A DNA stretch of 64,000 nucleotides. Source: Massospora cicadina. Lineage: Eukaryota; Entomophthoromycota; Entomophthoromycetes; Entomophthorales; Entomophthoraceae. Position numbers and translations under genes: made by a program. The notes under the pieces were generated by a model, which was not told the origin of the DNA, ran no database searches, and worked only from the letters and a program-made list of their open reading frames with translations. Positions 54,376 to 64,000 of this stretch are shown here, piece by piece. The DNA lies in NCBI GenBank assembly GCA_022478985.1, contig JAKSZP010018538.1, positions 62,001-126,000 of the forward strand, written 5' to 3'. How positions within the stretch are numbered: the stretch's first letter is position 1; every line of letters starts with the position of its first letter.

Positions 54376-54974
54376 TGTCAGGATTCTATTTATTGGGTGA
54401 AGCATCTTATAGGATTCACAACTCACCTATGGGCGAATGCCAAATTAGTCTTCCCATTAACCTGGGTGAGCCCAATTTGAAGCATTAGGATCAAGTCAAA
54501 AATAAGTAATATTAATATTAATTTAATAACTTAATTTGACACTTGTGACTAATGCTGATGTAATAAAACACTAATCATGTCACAATGAAACCCTATTTTG
54601 ATGCTAACACCCAATCAAATGGTCATTGGGATTCTCCAGCTACTTACGCCAAGGATAATCCCAATCCCCTTTGTATTAAAAGTATTTTTTATATATCTCA
54701 TTGTCAGCAAACAATGCCAGGACTTCACATATTTTAGGCCTGTATCACCTATATCATACTACCTACCTATCCCAGATCCTCCCTTTCTTATCCCACTTTT
54801 AGCCTCAATGTCCTATAATACATCAATGCTCTGTTTAATTAACTACATCATTTCACATCTAATCTAGTTCTTATTTCAGCTTTATTAGGCCCTTAGAGCC
54901 TACTATCTCTCTGGGGCTTTGAGGCCCTGATTCAGTATTGGGTTAGTTTGGAGTTGCTCCACCACGCCTTGACA
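54376..54974 (+). repeat. E9 3' LTR
   Basis: Starts TGTCAGGATTCT and ends CCTTGACA; pairs with 52920-53526. Confidence 0.85.
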
Positions 54975-56575
54975 GGTACCATGTCTCCTAGTATGCTACA
55001 TGTATATGAGCTTGCATCAGAAGACATTCTGGAATAATATTATCTGGTTAAGTTAGGGTATGTGTTGTATTATAAGCATGTAATATCTTTTCCATCATTT
55101 TCCAATATTAGCACTTTAGTGATTTGACATTAATGTCAATTTTATTGATTAATGTCAATGACTTTAAGGCTTCTGAGGAGTAAGCTCCATTTTAGCTCTA
55201 AATTAATCATAGCTATTTTGGTCAATTTTAAGCCTCTAAGAAGGAAGCCTTAGTTAGAAATGTTGTAAACTTTTTTTCATGTTTAATTCACAGGTTCATT
55301 GTGTGTTTTGAATAGATTGTTGATTGATATAATAAATAGGTGGGTTGATAATAGTATGTAGACTATATTTTAGTTGAGCTCTTCACAACCAATATGGTTA
55401 TTTCAGTTGCTAACGCTCCTACTTATAGTAACTTGAAGGCACTTCTAATATTTTCAGACAATGAAAAATTATCCCTTAAACTCTAGTCTCAAGAGTTAAA
55501 AACTTCTGGACAACAAGGAAACTGATCCCTTCACTGGAGTGCTTGAGTACTTGAGAATCACTTGGACTAGGGAAAATATCCCTTCAGCTCTAATCCAAAA
55601 ATTGGAAATAATTAGATAAGAGAGAGCTATCTCTTCCACTCTTATCAAAAATAGCACAATGCAAGATTGTATAAATATCTAAGGTATTCAAAGTGACATT
55701 ATATTACTTTACTTCTAGTCTTACTAACTTACTGACTGTTTTTTAATATTATCAAATCAATTATACAAAGGTATTCAGCGCCCAAATTTTCCGTTGGTGC
55801 CATAATAAAAACAGCAACTGTCGTCAATAAACTTAACCCTTAACAATTTTACCAAGGATGAAAGATAAACTTTCTCATAAATCAACCTAGTTGGGATCCA
55901 CCATTGACTAGGTTATAATTCATCCTGGGATGGATTTAGAGAAAGCATGTGCTGATGCCTTCACCCAACCCCAGCGGATTACATTTTATAGCTAGCGACC
56001 TTTTAAGTTACTGACTTTTACTCATTAATAGTAGGTCGTTTTTCCTTTTAGGCTAACTTTCATGTTGCTGTCAACAAAAGCGTTGTCAACGCTCAGAAAC
56101 TGCCAAAAAACGCTATTGACTGGCAAAAAAACCTTATCAATTTACACAATATAATTTTAGTTATCAATTGTTAAAATTAGTAATTAAACTACTTGTAAAA
56201 ATTCTGGATAAACTCTCCTATATAACATTATATCTGAAGGAATCATATCTGGCAATTTAGTTTTGTATTCTAAAAGGAAAAAATCAAAAAGTTTCTAACA
56301 TTTAAATGATAACTACATTTGCTATGGGCTCCTTATAATAAATTGTCCCCAGCAGATAAAGCAGATAATACATTTTAATCAATTATGCTGTATGTTGTGA
56401 GCATTTTATAATTTTAACAGATTTTACACAAGGGACTAATTATGGATTTTAAAGATCAGATTTATAAAAAAAATTGTGTCGAAAATTCCTCTAGCATTTA
56501 GATTACAAAAAAATGTGGTAACAATTGCTGCAACTCAGGAACATTTAAAAACAAGTTCTACCTAATAGCGTAATG
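54975..56575. other. No gene recognised
   Basis: AT-rich, short frames only. Contains a perfect 14-bp palindrome TGACATTAATGTCA (55125-55138) with a near copy 20 bp on, and a PBS-like TTGGTGCC at about 55793 without an identifiable LTR. Confidence 0.45.
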
Positions 56576-56580
56576 AATGC

Positions 56581-57158
56581 TGTTGTAAATTCAACTACAA
56601 TGACCAATTCTAATCAGGATCAAGGTTTGGCATCTCAGTCTAATAAAATTAAAAGCAACCAATCAGATTATCTGACTCTCTGTTTAACTGATGATCAACC
56701 CTTTGGAGTTATTGGTCTCATCTGCTTTAAAAGAATAAGCCTTCCAAGGAGGCTAAGCAATCTGAAAGGGCTGAGCCTAAATGAGTAGATTAATCTCATC
56801 TAACAAAAATTTTATAGACCTAAAAATCTCAAATATATTAGTAATAATCAGCAATATTGGTCCTAAAACAGAAAAGATCTTACCTCGTTTGAAACAAAAA
56901 GATCCTTACAATGACCTATTAATCCTCTCCTATAAATATCTCTAAATTTTAACTAATAAAGGCACCACATATTTTGTCTTGTGTAGCTACATTTTGGTCC
57001 TTTAAGTTTGAATACCTTTATTAAAATTGGAATCCATTATTGCAACAAAACTAACAATTTTCTGGTGCCTTATTTCAATACTTGCTAGAGCCACAAAACT
57101 AATAATTTCATAGCCTTTAAAGCGTTTGATTATCATAATTTCTTGCAAAATTCCAAAA
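56581..57158 (+). repeat. E10 5' LTR
   Basis: Starts TGTTGTAAATTC; ends CAAAA where an ancestral CAACA is likely. TATA-like CCTATAAATATC at about 56930 lies 30-40 bases before ACTAATAAAGGCACC, a plausible transcription start zone. Confidence 0.92.
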
Positions 57159-57159
57159 C

Positions 57160-57176
57160 TGGTGCTCCCTGCAAGG
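57160..57176 (+). other. E10 primer-binding site
   Basis: TGGTGCTCCCTGCAAGG, one base after the LTR. Confidence 0.88.
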
Positions 57177-57640
57177 TCCTCTTCCAAGGCTACTTAGTGA
57201 AAACATAGTTTTACAACAATGAATACTTCTAGCAAAGAAATTCCCTCATCAGAGGAATTGATGAGTATCACAAAATGGGTACATACCAACAGGCAGGAGA
57301 TGCCTTCTGCTAATATCAACGGACTACATTTTCAAGTTCTTTGGAATTAAACATTGAAAGCCCTGACCAAATCAACTATCAATTTCTAGACAGCCTATGT
57401 AGAAGGAACAGTAAAGGCTTAATAAGAGGATCTATTCATCTAGGAGCACGTCCTAATCAAGAACTAGCAGCTAAGTTTAATATAGCATGATGGAATTATA
57501 TAACAGAGCTGTTCTAATTTAATTAGCTAATCTCACCTCTCAACTATGAAATTAAATCAAAAAACCCTATCAATTATGTACAGCCTATTACTGTACATAA
57601 AAATTATCTATCACTTGATGTGGGTAGCTACGTAATTTTA
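57177..57640 (+). pseudogene. E10 leader region, gag not recognisable
   Basis: A frame from an ATG near 57220 (MNTSSKEIPSSEELMSITKWV) runs about 40 codons and then breaks. Too short for gag, and no capsid or CCHC motif follows. Confidence 0.45.
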
Positions 57641-59060
57641 CATTGGATGACCCACATACTATAGCTAGAGTCAAAGTTAATATGGAGATTCACTTACTCT
57701 GGAACATCAACAAGCATCTAAGGCTCTAAATGAATATTACGCGGATATGTTTGCAAATGCTTCTGGAAATTTTGGGTTAACGAAAAATGTGCAGCATCAG
57801 GTAAAAATGGGTGATAATCTACCTATTTGAGCCCATCTTTATTGAAAGTCTAAAGTCAAGGAGGCTCAAGTCTAAGTAGAAAAAAACAACTCCCTGAAGC
57901 TGGGCTATTAATGTCTTCCCAAAGTCCATGGACCTCCCCTCTACTTCTTATCCAGAAAAAAAGATGGAGAACCATAGGGTAGTTATGGACTATCGTCATC
58001 TTAATGCTGTTACCCAAAAAGACTCATATCTATTACTCGCATTGATGATTCTTTAAAACTACTGTCTGTATCACAGCTCTTTTCAGCCATGGATCTTGCT
58101 AGTAGTTACTGGCAAATTGATATGGCCCCCAAAGATCTTCAAAAAAGCGTTTTAATTTTTAGTGAGGGTTTATTTGAATCTACTTGTATGCTGTAGGGGC
58201 TTTGTAATGCCCCTGCTACTTTTCAAAAAGCCATGTATGGCTTATTTGGTAATTAAAACTTTCCTGCGTTTTAGTTTATTTAGACAATGTTACTGCTTTT
58301 TATAATACTTTTAATGTGCATTTAGCCCATTTGAAAGAAGTAAATAACCAAATACGCCAAGCCTCTCTTAATCTAAAACTATCTAAGTGTGCTTTTTTAA
58401 ACCCGAGATAGAATTCTTAGGTCATAAAGTTGATTGCAATGTTATTTTACCCTTATCTAATAAGATTCCAGCCATTATTGACATGCCTATTCCTAAGAGC
58501 TTGCGCGATATTCAAGTGTTTTTAGGGATGGTTGGTTAATACTAACAATTCATCCCCCAATTTCTAAAATCTTTGGAACCCTTAGTTTATTTACTACATA
58601 AGGAAGTTCCTATCTTATGGTACAAATTACAACAGCAAGCTTTTGATAATTTACATCAAGCTCTAACTAGTGCCCCAATTTTAGCTCATCCTTATTTTTC
58701 AAAACCTTTTATCTTTAAAGATGCCAAAGATGTAGATATTGGGACTATTCTGGCTCAATATGACTCCAATTTATAAAATCATTTTATCACTTTTTATAGT
58801 AAAACACTTTCCAAAGCAGAAGACGATTATAGCATTACTGAAAGAGAGTGCCTCACAGTCCTATCTGCCATCAAGCCTTTTAACCCTTACCTCTATGGCA
58901 AACAACTTACTATCATCACAGATCACACATCCCTAAAAATGATCACAACATATAAAAGATCCTGATAGATGCTTAACTAGATGAGCTCCAAAGCTCCAGA
59001 ATTTGACTTTTCAATTCAACATTGCGCAGAGCTATACACCAAAATGTTGATGGAATTTCT
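57640..59060 (+). pseudogene. E10 reverse transcriptase and RNase H (decayed)
   Basis: Pre-RT: LNEYYADMFANASGNFGLTKNVQHQVKMGDNLPI (57728-57830), typical of Ty3/gypsy. RT: RVVMDYRHLNAVTQKDSY, then RIDDSLKLLSVSQLFSAMDLASSYWQIDM (first catalytic Asp kept, about 58090), GLCNAPATFQKAM (58200-58240), and VLVYLDNVTAFY (about 58270), where YLDD has become YLDN. The thumb follows: LKLSKCAFL, EFLGHKVDCN, LRDIQVFLGMV. RNase H (58573-58970): LTSAPILAHPYFSKPFIFKDAKDVDIGTILAQ, then FYSKTLSKAEDDYSITERECLTVLSAI and TIITDHTSL. At least four frame changes and several stops. Confidence 0.92.
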
Positions 59061-60295
59061 CAACTACCTATATTGACTCTATTAATTGATTAAGAGGATC
59101 GCATCTATGACCTAATTGGTTGACCCAAACTATGGTATCCTATCTAAGGACGTTATACCAAAGCTACAATTTTAATCAAGGAAACTTAAATTAAATAAAT
59201 GTTCTCTTTATAAAAACTCAGGATCAAATGGCTACATCTTATTCATCCTTCTACTAAGACCAGTACCATTATAGAGCTCATCAATATGTGGGGCATGGAG
59301 CTGTCGCTAATACTTTATAATGATTTATTTAATTGATGTCATTGGGATAATATGCTGGAAACTGTGCATGATGTGTTGGAAGCTTGATGTCACTTGCCAA
59401 AAATAACGTAGTCAAAATCTGATTTACCAAAATGAAATTGTGGGACCCTTTGAACCTTTTTTATTATGAGTATTGATGTAGTGGGTCCCCTTCCTACCGC
59501 TATTATGGACATCATTATATCATTCTAGCTATTAACCATTTTACTAAATGGATTGAGGCTGATTCTGTTTCCACTGTCACCGCTAAGTCTACAGCGTCCT
59601 TCTTTTTTCGCAAGTTTTCACCCAGCATGGTAGCCTGAAGGTACTATTATCCATTATTAGAACCAATTTCATTTTGCAACTAATATCCAAGATTACTAAA
59701 TTGATGAGTACCTATCAGTCATTTACAGCTCTATATAATCCTTCTACTAATGGTGTAGTTAAACAAGTTAATGGTACCCTGGTAGCCATTCTGCAAAAGA
59801 TGGCATCAAATAATCCTCATAAATGTAATCTATACTTACCAAGCGTGATGTTAGCTTTCAGGGTAGCTATCATTGTATAATCAGAATGTCTCCTTTAAGG
59901 CTCTGTATGGTTGGGATCCTATTTTACCCTCCAGTGTACAGCCTATACTTGATACTACTACCCTCAAACTAACTAATTAGCTATTAGAAAGTTAGCTGAC
60001 GAAATTATCAGAGTGCAAGCCTTAGCTTCAAATTCTCTTTGTACTACAACTTTAAAAGAATGAATCAGGACCAATGCCCCCAGACCTACCTTACCTTAAA
60101 TCAAATAGGAGATAATGTAATCTTTTATAATCATAGACCTGGAGGATGAATTCATAAACTTGATGTCTTATGGTCTGGTCCTTACCATATTATCTATTGT
60201 TGGGGTATTAAATACACAATTTAAGCTGTCAACACTGGGACTGTTATCAATAGAGTTCACAAAATTTTTTTTGTAAGTACGTGCCACCTAGGCAA
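59061..60295 (+). pseudogene. E10 integrase (decayed)
   Basis: Zinc-domain remnant HGAVANTL-DLFN-CHWDNMLETVHDVL near 59295-59375. The core starts SIDVVGPLPTA (59470-59500, first Asp kept), continues ILAINHFTKWIEADSVSTVTAKSTASFFF, and the second-Asp block has decayed (RTNF in place of SDNGxxF). The third block, YNPSTNGVVKQVNGTLVAILQKM (59735-59800), has Lys in place of the catalytic Glu of VERVNGTL. Near the end, FYNHRPGG and SGPYHI correspond to the C-terminal barrel, and VHKIFFVSTCHL to the terminal peptide before the polypurine tract. Confidence 0.87.
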
Positions 60296-60301
60296 GATCT
60301 T

Positions 60302-60312
60302 GAAGGGGGCAT
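60302..60312 (+). other. E10 polypurine tract
   Basis: GAAGGGGGCAT immediately before TGTTAGAAATTC. Confidence 0.87.
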
Positions 60313-60877
60313 TGTTAGAAATTCAACTGCAATGACCAATTCTAGACAGGACTGAAGTTTTTCATCTCAGTATAATAAAACTAAAAGCAACTAATCAGAT
60401 ATCCAACTCTCTGTTTAACTGATGATCAACTCTTTTGAGTTATTGGTCTTATCTGCCTTAAAGGTCTAAGCCTTCCTAGGAGGCTAAGCATTCTGAAAGG
60501 GCTGAGCCTAAATGAGAAGGTTGATCTCATCTAACAATTATCTTATCAGATCTGGAAATCACAAAATATATTAGTAATAATCAACAATATTGGTCCTAAA
60601 ACAGAAAAGATCTTTATCTCGTTTGAAACACAAAGATCCTTACAAAGACCTATCATATCCTCCCCTATAAATATATCTAAATTTTTTACTAATAAAGGCA
60701 CCACATATTTTGCCTCGTGCGTCTACATTTTGTTCCTTTAAAATTGATTACTTTTTATTGAAATTAGAATGCATTAGCTCAATGTCTTATTTAAATACTC
60801 ACTAGAGCCAAAAAAACCAACAATTTTGTAGCCTCTGTAGCACCTGCATATCAAAAATTTCTTGCAAAACTACAATA
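60313..60877 (+). repeat. E10 3' LTR
   Basis: 565 bp; ends CTACAATA, consistent with CAACA after one C-to-T change; followed by target duplication AATGC. Confidence 0.92.
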
Positions 60878-60882
60878 AATGC

Positions 60883-61554
60883 TATTAAGAATTGTAAAGT
60901 CTTGGTTATTGTGCTTATAGAAATCTTGTTGATACTAAATCAATAGGTGAGCATTTGAAACCATTAGCCACCTAGGCAAAAAAATCCCCTTTCTTCTTAA
61001 ATAAAACACCTTGAAACTGCATACTAGATTTTCCTAGTATATTATTTAGTTAATTACAGGTAATGGTTGCCTAAGTTAGTTTGAAGACAAAGTCTCACTT
61101 TTCTTGGACATAACCATTTTTGGCACAGAGCGCGCTTACTGTCTCAAAAAATAACCTTTTCTATCTTTATCTAAACACCCACAAACCTGTGCAGTCGCCA
61201 CTTTACAACAACTCCTTAGAAGATCGTCACCCTCCTTGCCATCAAGCTCCCTGAGAGACACAAAAAGAATGCCTTCACCCACGTCCCAGTATTTGAAGAA
61301 TTTTTCCAGAGAAAAGGATAATGTAAGCCTTAATGTTAATCCCCTTCAGCTGCATTGTGAGAAATACCTTCACAGGAGTAATAAAGGTCTTAAACCATCA
61401 GTAGAGCCCCTTTCCCATATCAGCTAATTATCTCACATTGAAGATGAGTTGTCAAGAGAGTGTCTGTAACTCTCTCGTTCCCAGTAAGGTGATGTGGGAT
61501 GCAAACCCATATTGATAGGGAACTAGCTGTTAGGAGAATGGGAAATAAGGCACC
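60883..61554. other. No gene recognised
   Basis: A 63-codon plus-strand frame at 61236-61427 begins at TTG rather than ATG and matches nothing known. Confidence 0.4.
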
Positions 61555-61833
61555 TCAAATGTTGCCTGTGCAAAAGGTACCCCAGGCAGGGGTGTAGAGC
61601 GCAACATATAGTACCAGGTAAGTGAGAAACATCACAGCTTTAGTGAACCCCAGAGGGGAGTTTATAATCAAGTGTACCTTGGTGCCAGTAGGCTTGGGTG
61701 CCTCAATCTGGAGGGGACCTGAGCGGCCCAAGGGAGCACCTGGGATTTGGGTATATTGTGATAGGAGGTAGTGGCCCACATAGTTGGAGACCTCCTCAAA
61801 GAGGTCCGCCACCAAGTTCGCCCAAGGAACCAT
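61555..61833 (-). CDS. Small ORF, 92 codons, predicted membrane segment, function unknown
   Basis: Genuine ATG at 61833 and TGA stop. The N-terminal half reads MVPWANLVADLFEEVSNYV then LLSQYTQIPGAPLGR, and the middle is Pro/Lys rich (IEAPKPTGTKVHLIIN). The C-terminal part, AVMFLTYLVLYVALYTPAW, is hydrophobic enough for one transmembrane helix. The local base composition is less AT-rich than the neighbourhood. It lies 86 bases downstream of the next ORF on the same strand; no splice signals join them. I recognise no family. It may be a gene fragment or the remnant of a non-gypsy mobile element. Confidence 0.4.
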   Translation of the reverse strand: MVPWANLVADLFEEVSNYVGHYLLSQYTQIPGAPLGRSGPLQIEAPKPTGTKVHLIINSPLGFTKAVMFLTYLVLYVALYTPAWGTFCTGNI

Positions 61834-61919
61834 TAGTAAAATGTAAAATAATGGATAAATTTATTTAAGAAAGTTGACCAACGAGGAATGTTGGTCACAA
61901 AAAATGTATTTAAAGTGGG

Positions 61920-62345
61920 TCAGGGGGAATTAGGGTTCTGCGGAATTGTGCCCAGGCCTTGATGCTTTAATAAACAAACACTTCCATCCATTTTTGTAAA
62001 GTACACCAAAAGCGCCTTCATTCTAGTGATTGATTGAAGCCGTACTTTACCCAAGCTCAAGATTTCATAACTCGAATGGGATTTGAACCCTTGCTCTCCA
62101 ATTAACTGAATTGAACCATCTTCATTTATAACATACATCGTTTGTTTCAGTGCCTGGGCCGAGATAAGGGGCTGGGAATTTTGCACCCCATTAGTACCAA
62201 CCTGGGCATGCTTTGCTTGCACCCAGCGTTGGTCTAAGGTGTGTTTCAGGTCAGGAAGAGCCTGAAGTTTCACCTTCTGGGCCTCCTGTCGCCCAGCCTT
62301 ATCTTTGGCATTAGTTCCCACTATTAAGTCATCCAACCATGACAT
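61920..62345 (-). CDS. ORF, 141 codons, function unknown
   Basis: Genuine ATG at 62345 (MSWLDDLIVGTNAKDKAGRQ) and TGA at 61920-61922. Contains LISAQALKQTMYVINEDGSI, KVRLQSITRMKALLVYFTKM and DGSVCLLKHQGLGTIPQNP. The phrases NEDGSIQLIGEQG and KMDGSVCLLKHQG resemble each other (DGS-hydrophobic-L-I/K-x-Q-G), suggesting an internal repeat of about 50 residues. No transmembrane segment and no known motif. It is one of the longest uninterrupted frames in a window where nearly every other frame is broken. Reading upstream in frame reaches a stop after about 17 codons, so the ATG may be the true start. Confidence 0.45.
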   Translation of the reverse strand: MSWLDDLIVGTNAKDKAGRQEAQKVKLQALPDLKHTLDQRWVQAKHAQVGTNGVQNSQPLISAQALKQTMYVINEDGSIQLIGEQGFKSHSSYEILSLGKVRLQSITRMKALLVYFTKMDGSVCLLKHQGLGTIPQNPNSP

Positions 62346-62399
62346 GAGTGGTGAGTTGCTGCCTGGTTTACCTAAGGATCCTCCCTTTCTGCCCTCATA

Positions 62400-64000
62400 T
62401 CCTCTACTACTTTGGTAAAAATGAAAACAGGATTTAAAAATATGGTTAAGAATAAGGCCACTGGCAAGACCCTAGGAATCTCCCCAACCAAGGCTTGATC
62501 ACTGACATTCCTCAAGGAAACACCCAACCCATCCCAAAAACTTGTAAGTCATAGTACCTCTAGTTAATTGAGTCAGGATATTGATAGTAGGCTGGAATTC
62601 ATATTGAACTTGTGTATTGCTCAATCTGTCCCTGACATTCATTTGATCAACTTTCTTGATAGAATGGTCTCTTTCAAAACTGGTGACAATAGATCACCCA
62701 TCCTGTTGAATCCGTTCAAGATCAGTAGCATCACTCTAGATTACTCTTTGATCTAGAGCACGCACTATCAAAACTTTTATGATGTGATTTGAAGCCTCTC
62801 TTCATATGAATGCAAACTTTCCTAACAATCATTTATTATTTCTCACAGAAGCTAAGGCGCAGAACAATTTTAAGCTCTCTCCCAAATTCTCTACCCCTAC
62901 TATAAAGGTAATTGCTCTCCTAAGTATAGGTTTCTGGTTTATTGCTTATCTTATATTTTGATTTATTAAATCTATCTCTTTCTTATTTTCTCACTGAAGG
63001 AGTATGCACACCAAACCATACTGTGAGGCTATCAAGTTAATATGCTGATATAAGCTCTCCACTGTGAAATGCCCACTGAATTCATGGAGGGGATGTTAGC
63101 TCCTTTGATCCAACTATGTACCTTGTGGCGGCAAACTTTTATAAATGTAAATTTCCACCATTGCCAATCGATTTTGAACGTTATGCACTCCTGCAACCAT
63201 GTTTTGCCTTGCCAATTTGCTAAATCTACTATCCATCCAGACCTATGTCCCAATAGACCTTTAACACATTCTTTTATAACAACAAACAGCCATTAAAATT
63301 TGGATGGTTTGTAACACTTCATGCCTCTCCTGTCTATGTTGGTCGCACCAGTAAGACCTGCTTTTACCACATTACAGCCTTACAGTTTGTTAGGGAGGCC
63401 TCTATATGTTATTAAATAGACGAATTCTTCACTAACCCCAAGCACATCCCCTCATAAAGTCATTAGGTCATCTGAGCCCTTTTCTGAGTCATTCACTAGG
63501 CGCTAATTCACCAACCTTTGCTGGTCAGTCTTTTTCCAGTTAGCTGCAAAAATGCTGGTCATGAATAATTTTTGCATCTTATATGCTAACCTAACACCCA
63601 GAAAGTTCCATTGTATAAATTACAGGTTGCATAAATAAACCTAATTCTATGAGTAAAAAGAAATTGACAGCTTCAGAGAATTGTCAAAATTTGGACTACT
63701 TGATGTGACTCAGAAATGCATTCTTTATTATTCCACAAAAACGCTTAGAAGCCCTAACAGATGATCAACGAATTCAGCACTATGGTAACAAAGTAGATTC
63801 TAACTCTTAAATTTCTGGCCTATTTGGCATAGCGGAGCAACAATTACTTTCATTTTAAAGGAGATTCATACACTTTTTATTCAAAAATTAATTAATCCTT
63901 CACAAAGCCCTTGAGTCAGCACCATTATTATCAATAAGAAAATTTATAATTCTAACAAAGTAATGATTGGATATCATTTCTTAATAATATCAAAATAGAT
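62400..64000 (+). pseudogene. Decayed plus-strand coding-like region, function unknown, runs off the window
   Basis: Plus-strand peptide-like segments recur across 1.5 kb with stops between them: RLEFILNLCIAQSVPDIHLINFLDRMV (62577-62660), PTEFMEGMLAPLIQLCTLWRQTF (63070-63140), MSKKKLTASENCQNLDYLM (about 63651) and IPQKRLEALTDDQRIQHYGNKVD then ISGLFGIAEQQLLSF (63729-63860). No RT, integrase, transposase or CCHC motif was recognised. Could be a different class of mobile element or a host pseudogene. Confidence 0.35.

Larger units (their letters stand above)
52920..54974 (+). mobile_element. E9: short coding-free LTR element, plus strand
   Basis: LTRs 52920-53526 and 54376-54974 (607 and 599 bp) are diverged but collinear. 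A PBS TGGTGCTCCC follows the left LTR. The internal region is 849 bp with no gag or pol, a T-rich tract and degenerate repeats. No clear polypurine tract (AAGGCTTGGAGTAGACTC precedes the right LTR) and no matching target duplication (AAAGG against GGTAC). Non-autonomous element of the same PBS group as E10. Confidence 0.85.
56581..60877 (+). mobile_element. E10: short Ty3/gypsy element with pol but no recognisable gag, plus strand
   Basis: LTRs 56581-57158 and 60313-60877 are flanked by a perfect 5-bp duplication AATGC (56576-56580 and 60878-60882). PBS TGGTGCTCCCTGCAAGG lies one base after the left LTR and a GAAGGGGGCAT polypurine tract precedes the right one. The internal 3.15 kb contains pre-RT, RT, RNase H and integrase. 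Only about 450 bp separate PBS from the pre-RT segment, with no capsid, knuckle or protease motif. Stops and shifts disable pol. Confidence 0.93.

Noticed and set aside
55789..55802. PBS-like TTGGTGCCATAA preceded by AT-rich sequence
   Set aside because: No LTR ending in CA directly upstream and no paired LTR found; kept only as a note in the gap entry.
61236..61427. 63-codon plus-strand frame
   Set aside because: Starts at TTG, not ATG, has no recognisable motif and lies in otherwise non-coding sequence.
62084..62094. tRNA B-box-like GGTTCAAATCC on the minus strand
   Set aside because: No A box, anticodon arm or acceptor pairing at the right distance, and the site lies inside the 141-codon ORF.

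Overview
The window is AT-rich eukaryotic DNA made almost entirely of decayed Ty3/gypsy LTR retrotransposons stacked inside one another. I recognise no intact cellular gene and no rRNA or tRNA gene. The expanded, nested repeats, frameshifted gag/pol remnants and apparent loss of CpG dinucleotides fit a large, repeat-bloated, cytosine-methylating genome. A repeat-rich fungus (for example a rust) is plausible, but the sequence does not prove the taxon.

Layout: (1) 316-21544 is an old plus-strand element (E1). Its 5' LTR is split by a minus-strand element (E2, 391-12189), which is itself split in the reverse transcriptase region by a younger minus-strand deletion element (E3, 3590-7332, 5-bp target duplication ATGGT). 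The E1 3' LTR carries a separate 733-bp insertion (20372-21104). (2) 21545-24429 holds nothing I can identify. (3) 24430-29079 is a plus-strand deletion element (E4) keeping gag, part of RT and the integrase tail. (4) 29080-39639 is a decayed plus-strand stretch with unknown coding-like sequence, a partial LTR-like block, one possible spliced short ORF and a gypsy pol remnant (E5, about 36780-38700). (5) 39640-50185 is a minus-strand element (E6, TSD GTCAG) split by a coding-free minus-strand element (E7, 43118-46675, TSD CTTGT). (6) 50186-56575 is a plus-strand pol remnant (E8) interrupted by a second coding-free element (E9, 52920-54974). (7) 56581-60877 is a short plus-strand element with pol but no recognisable gag (E10, TSD AATGC). 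(8) 60883-64000 holds two small clean minus-strand ORFs of unknown function and decayed plus-strand coding-like sequence.

How the parts relate: eight elements share a primer-binding site close to TGGTGCTC, LTRs that begin TG and mostly end AACA, and, where readable, a common gag type. They look like one lineage of autonomous elements plus non-autonomous derivatives (E3, E4, E7, E9, perhaps E10) that would have borrowed enzymes in trans. Every pol copy here is broken by stops, frameshifts or G-to-A type changes at active-site codons, so nothing in the window looks currently autonomous.
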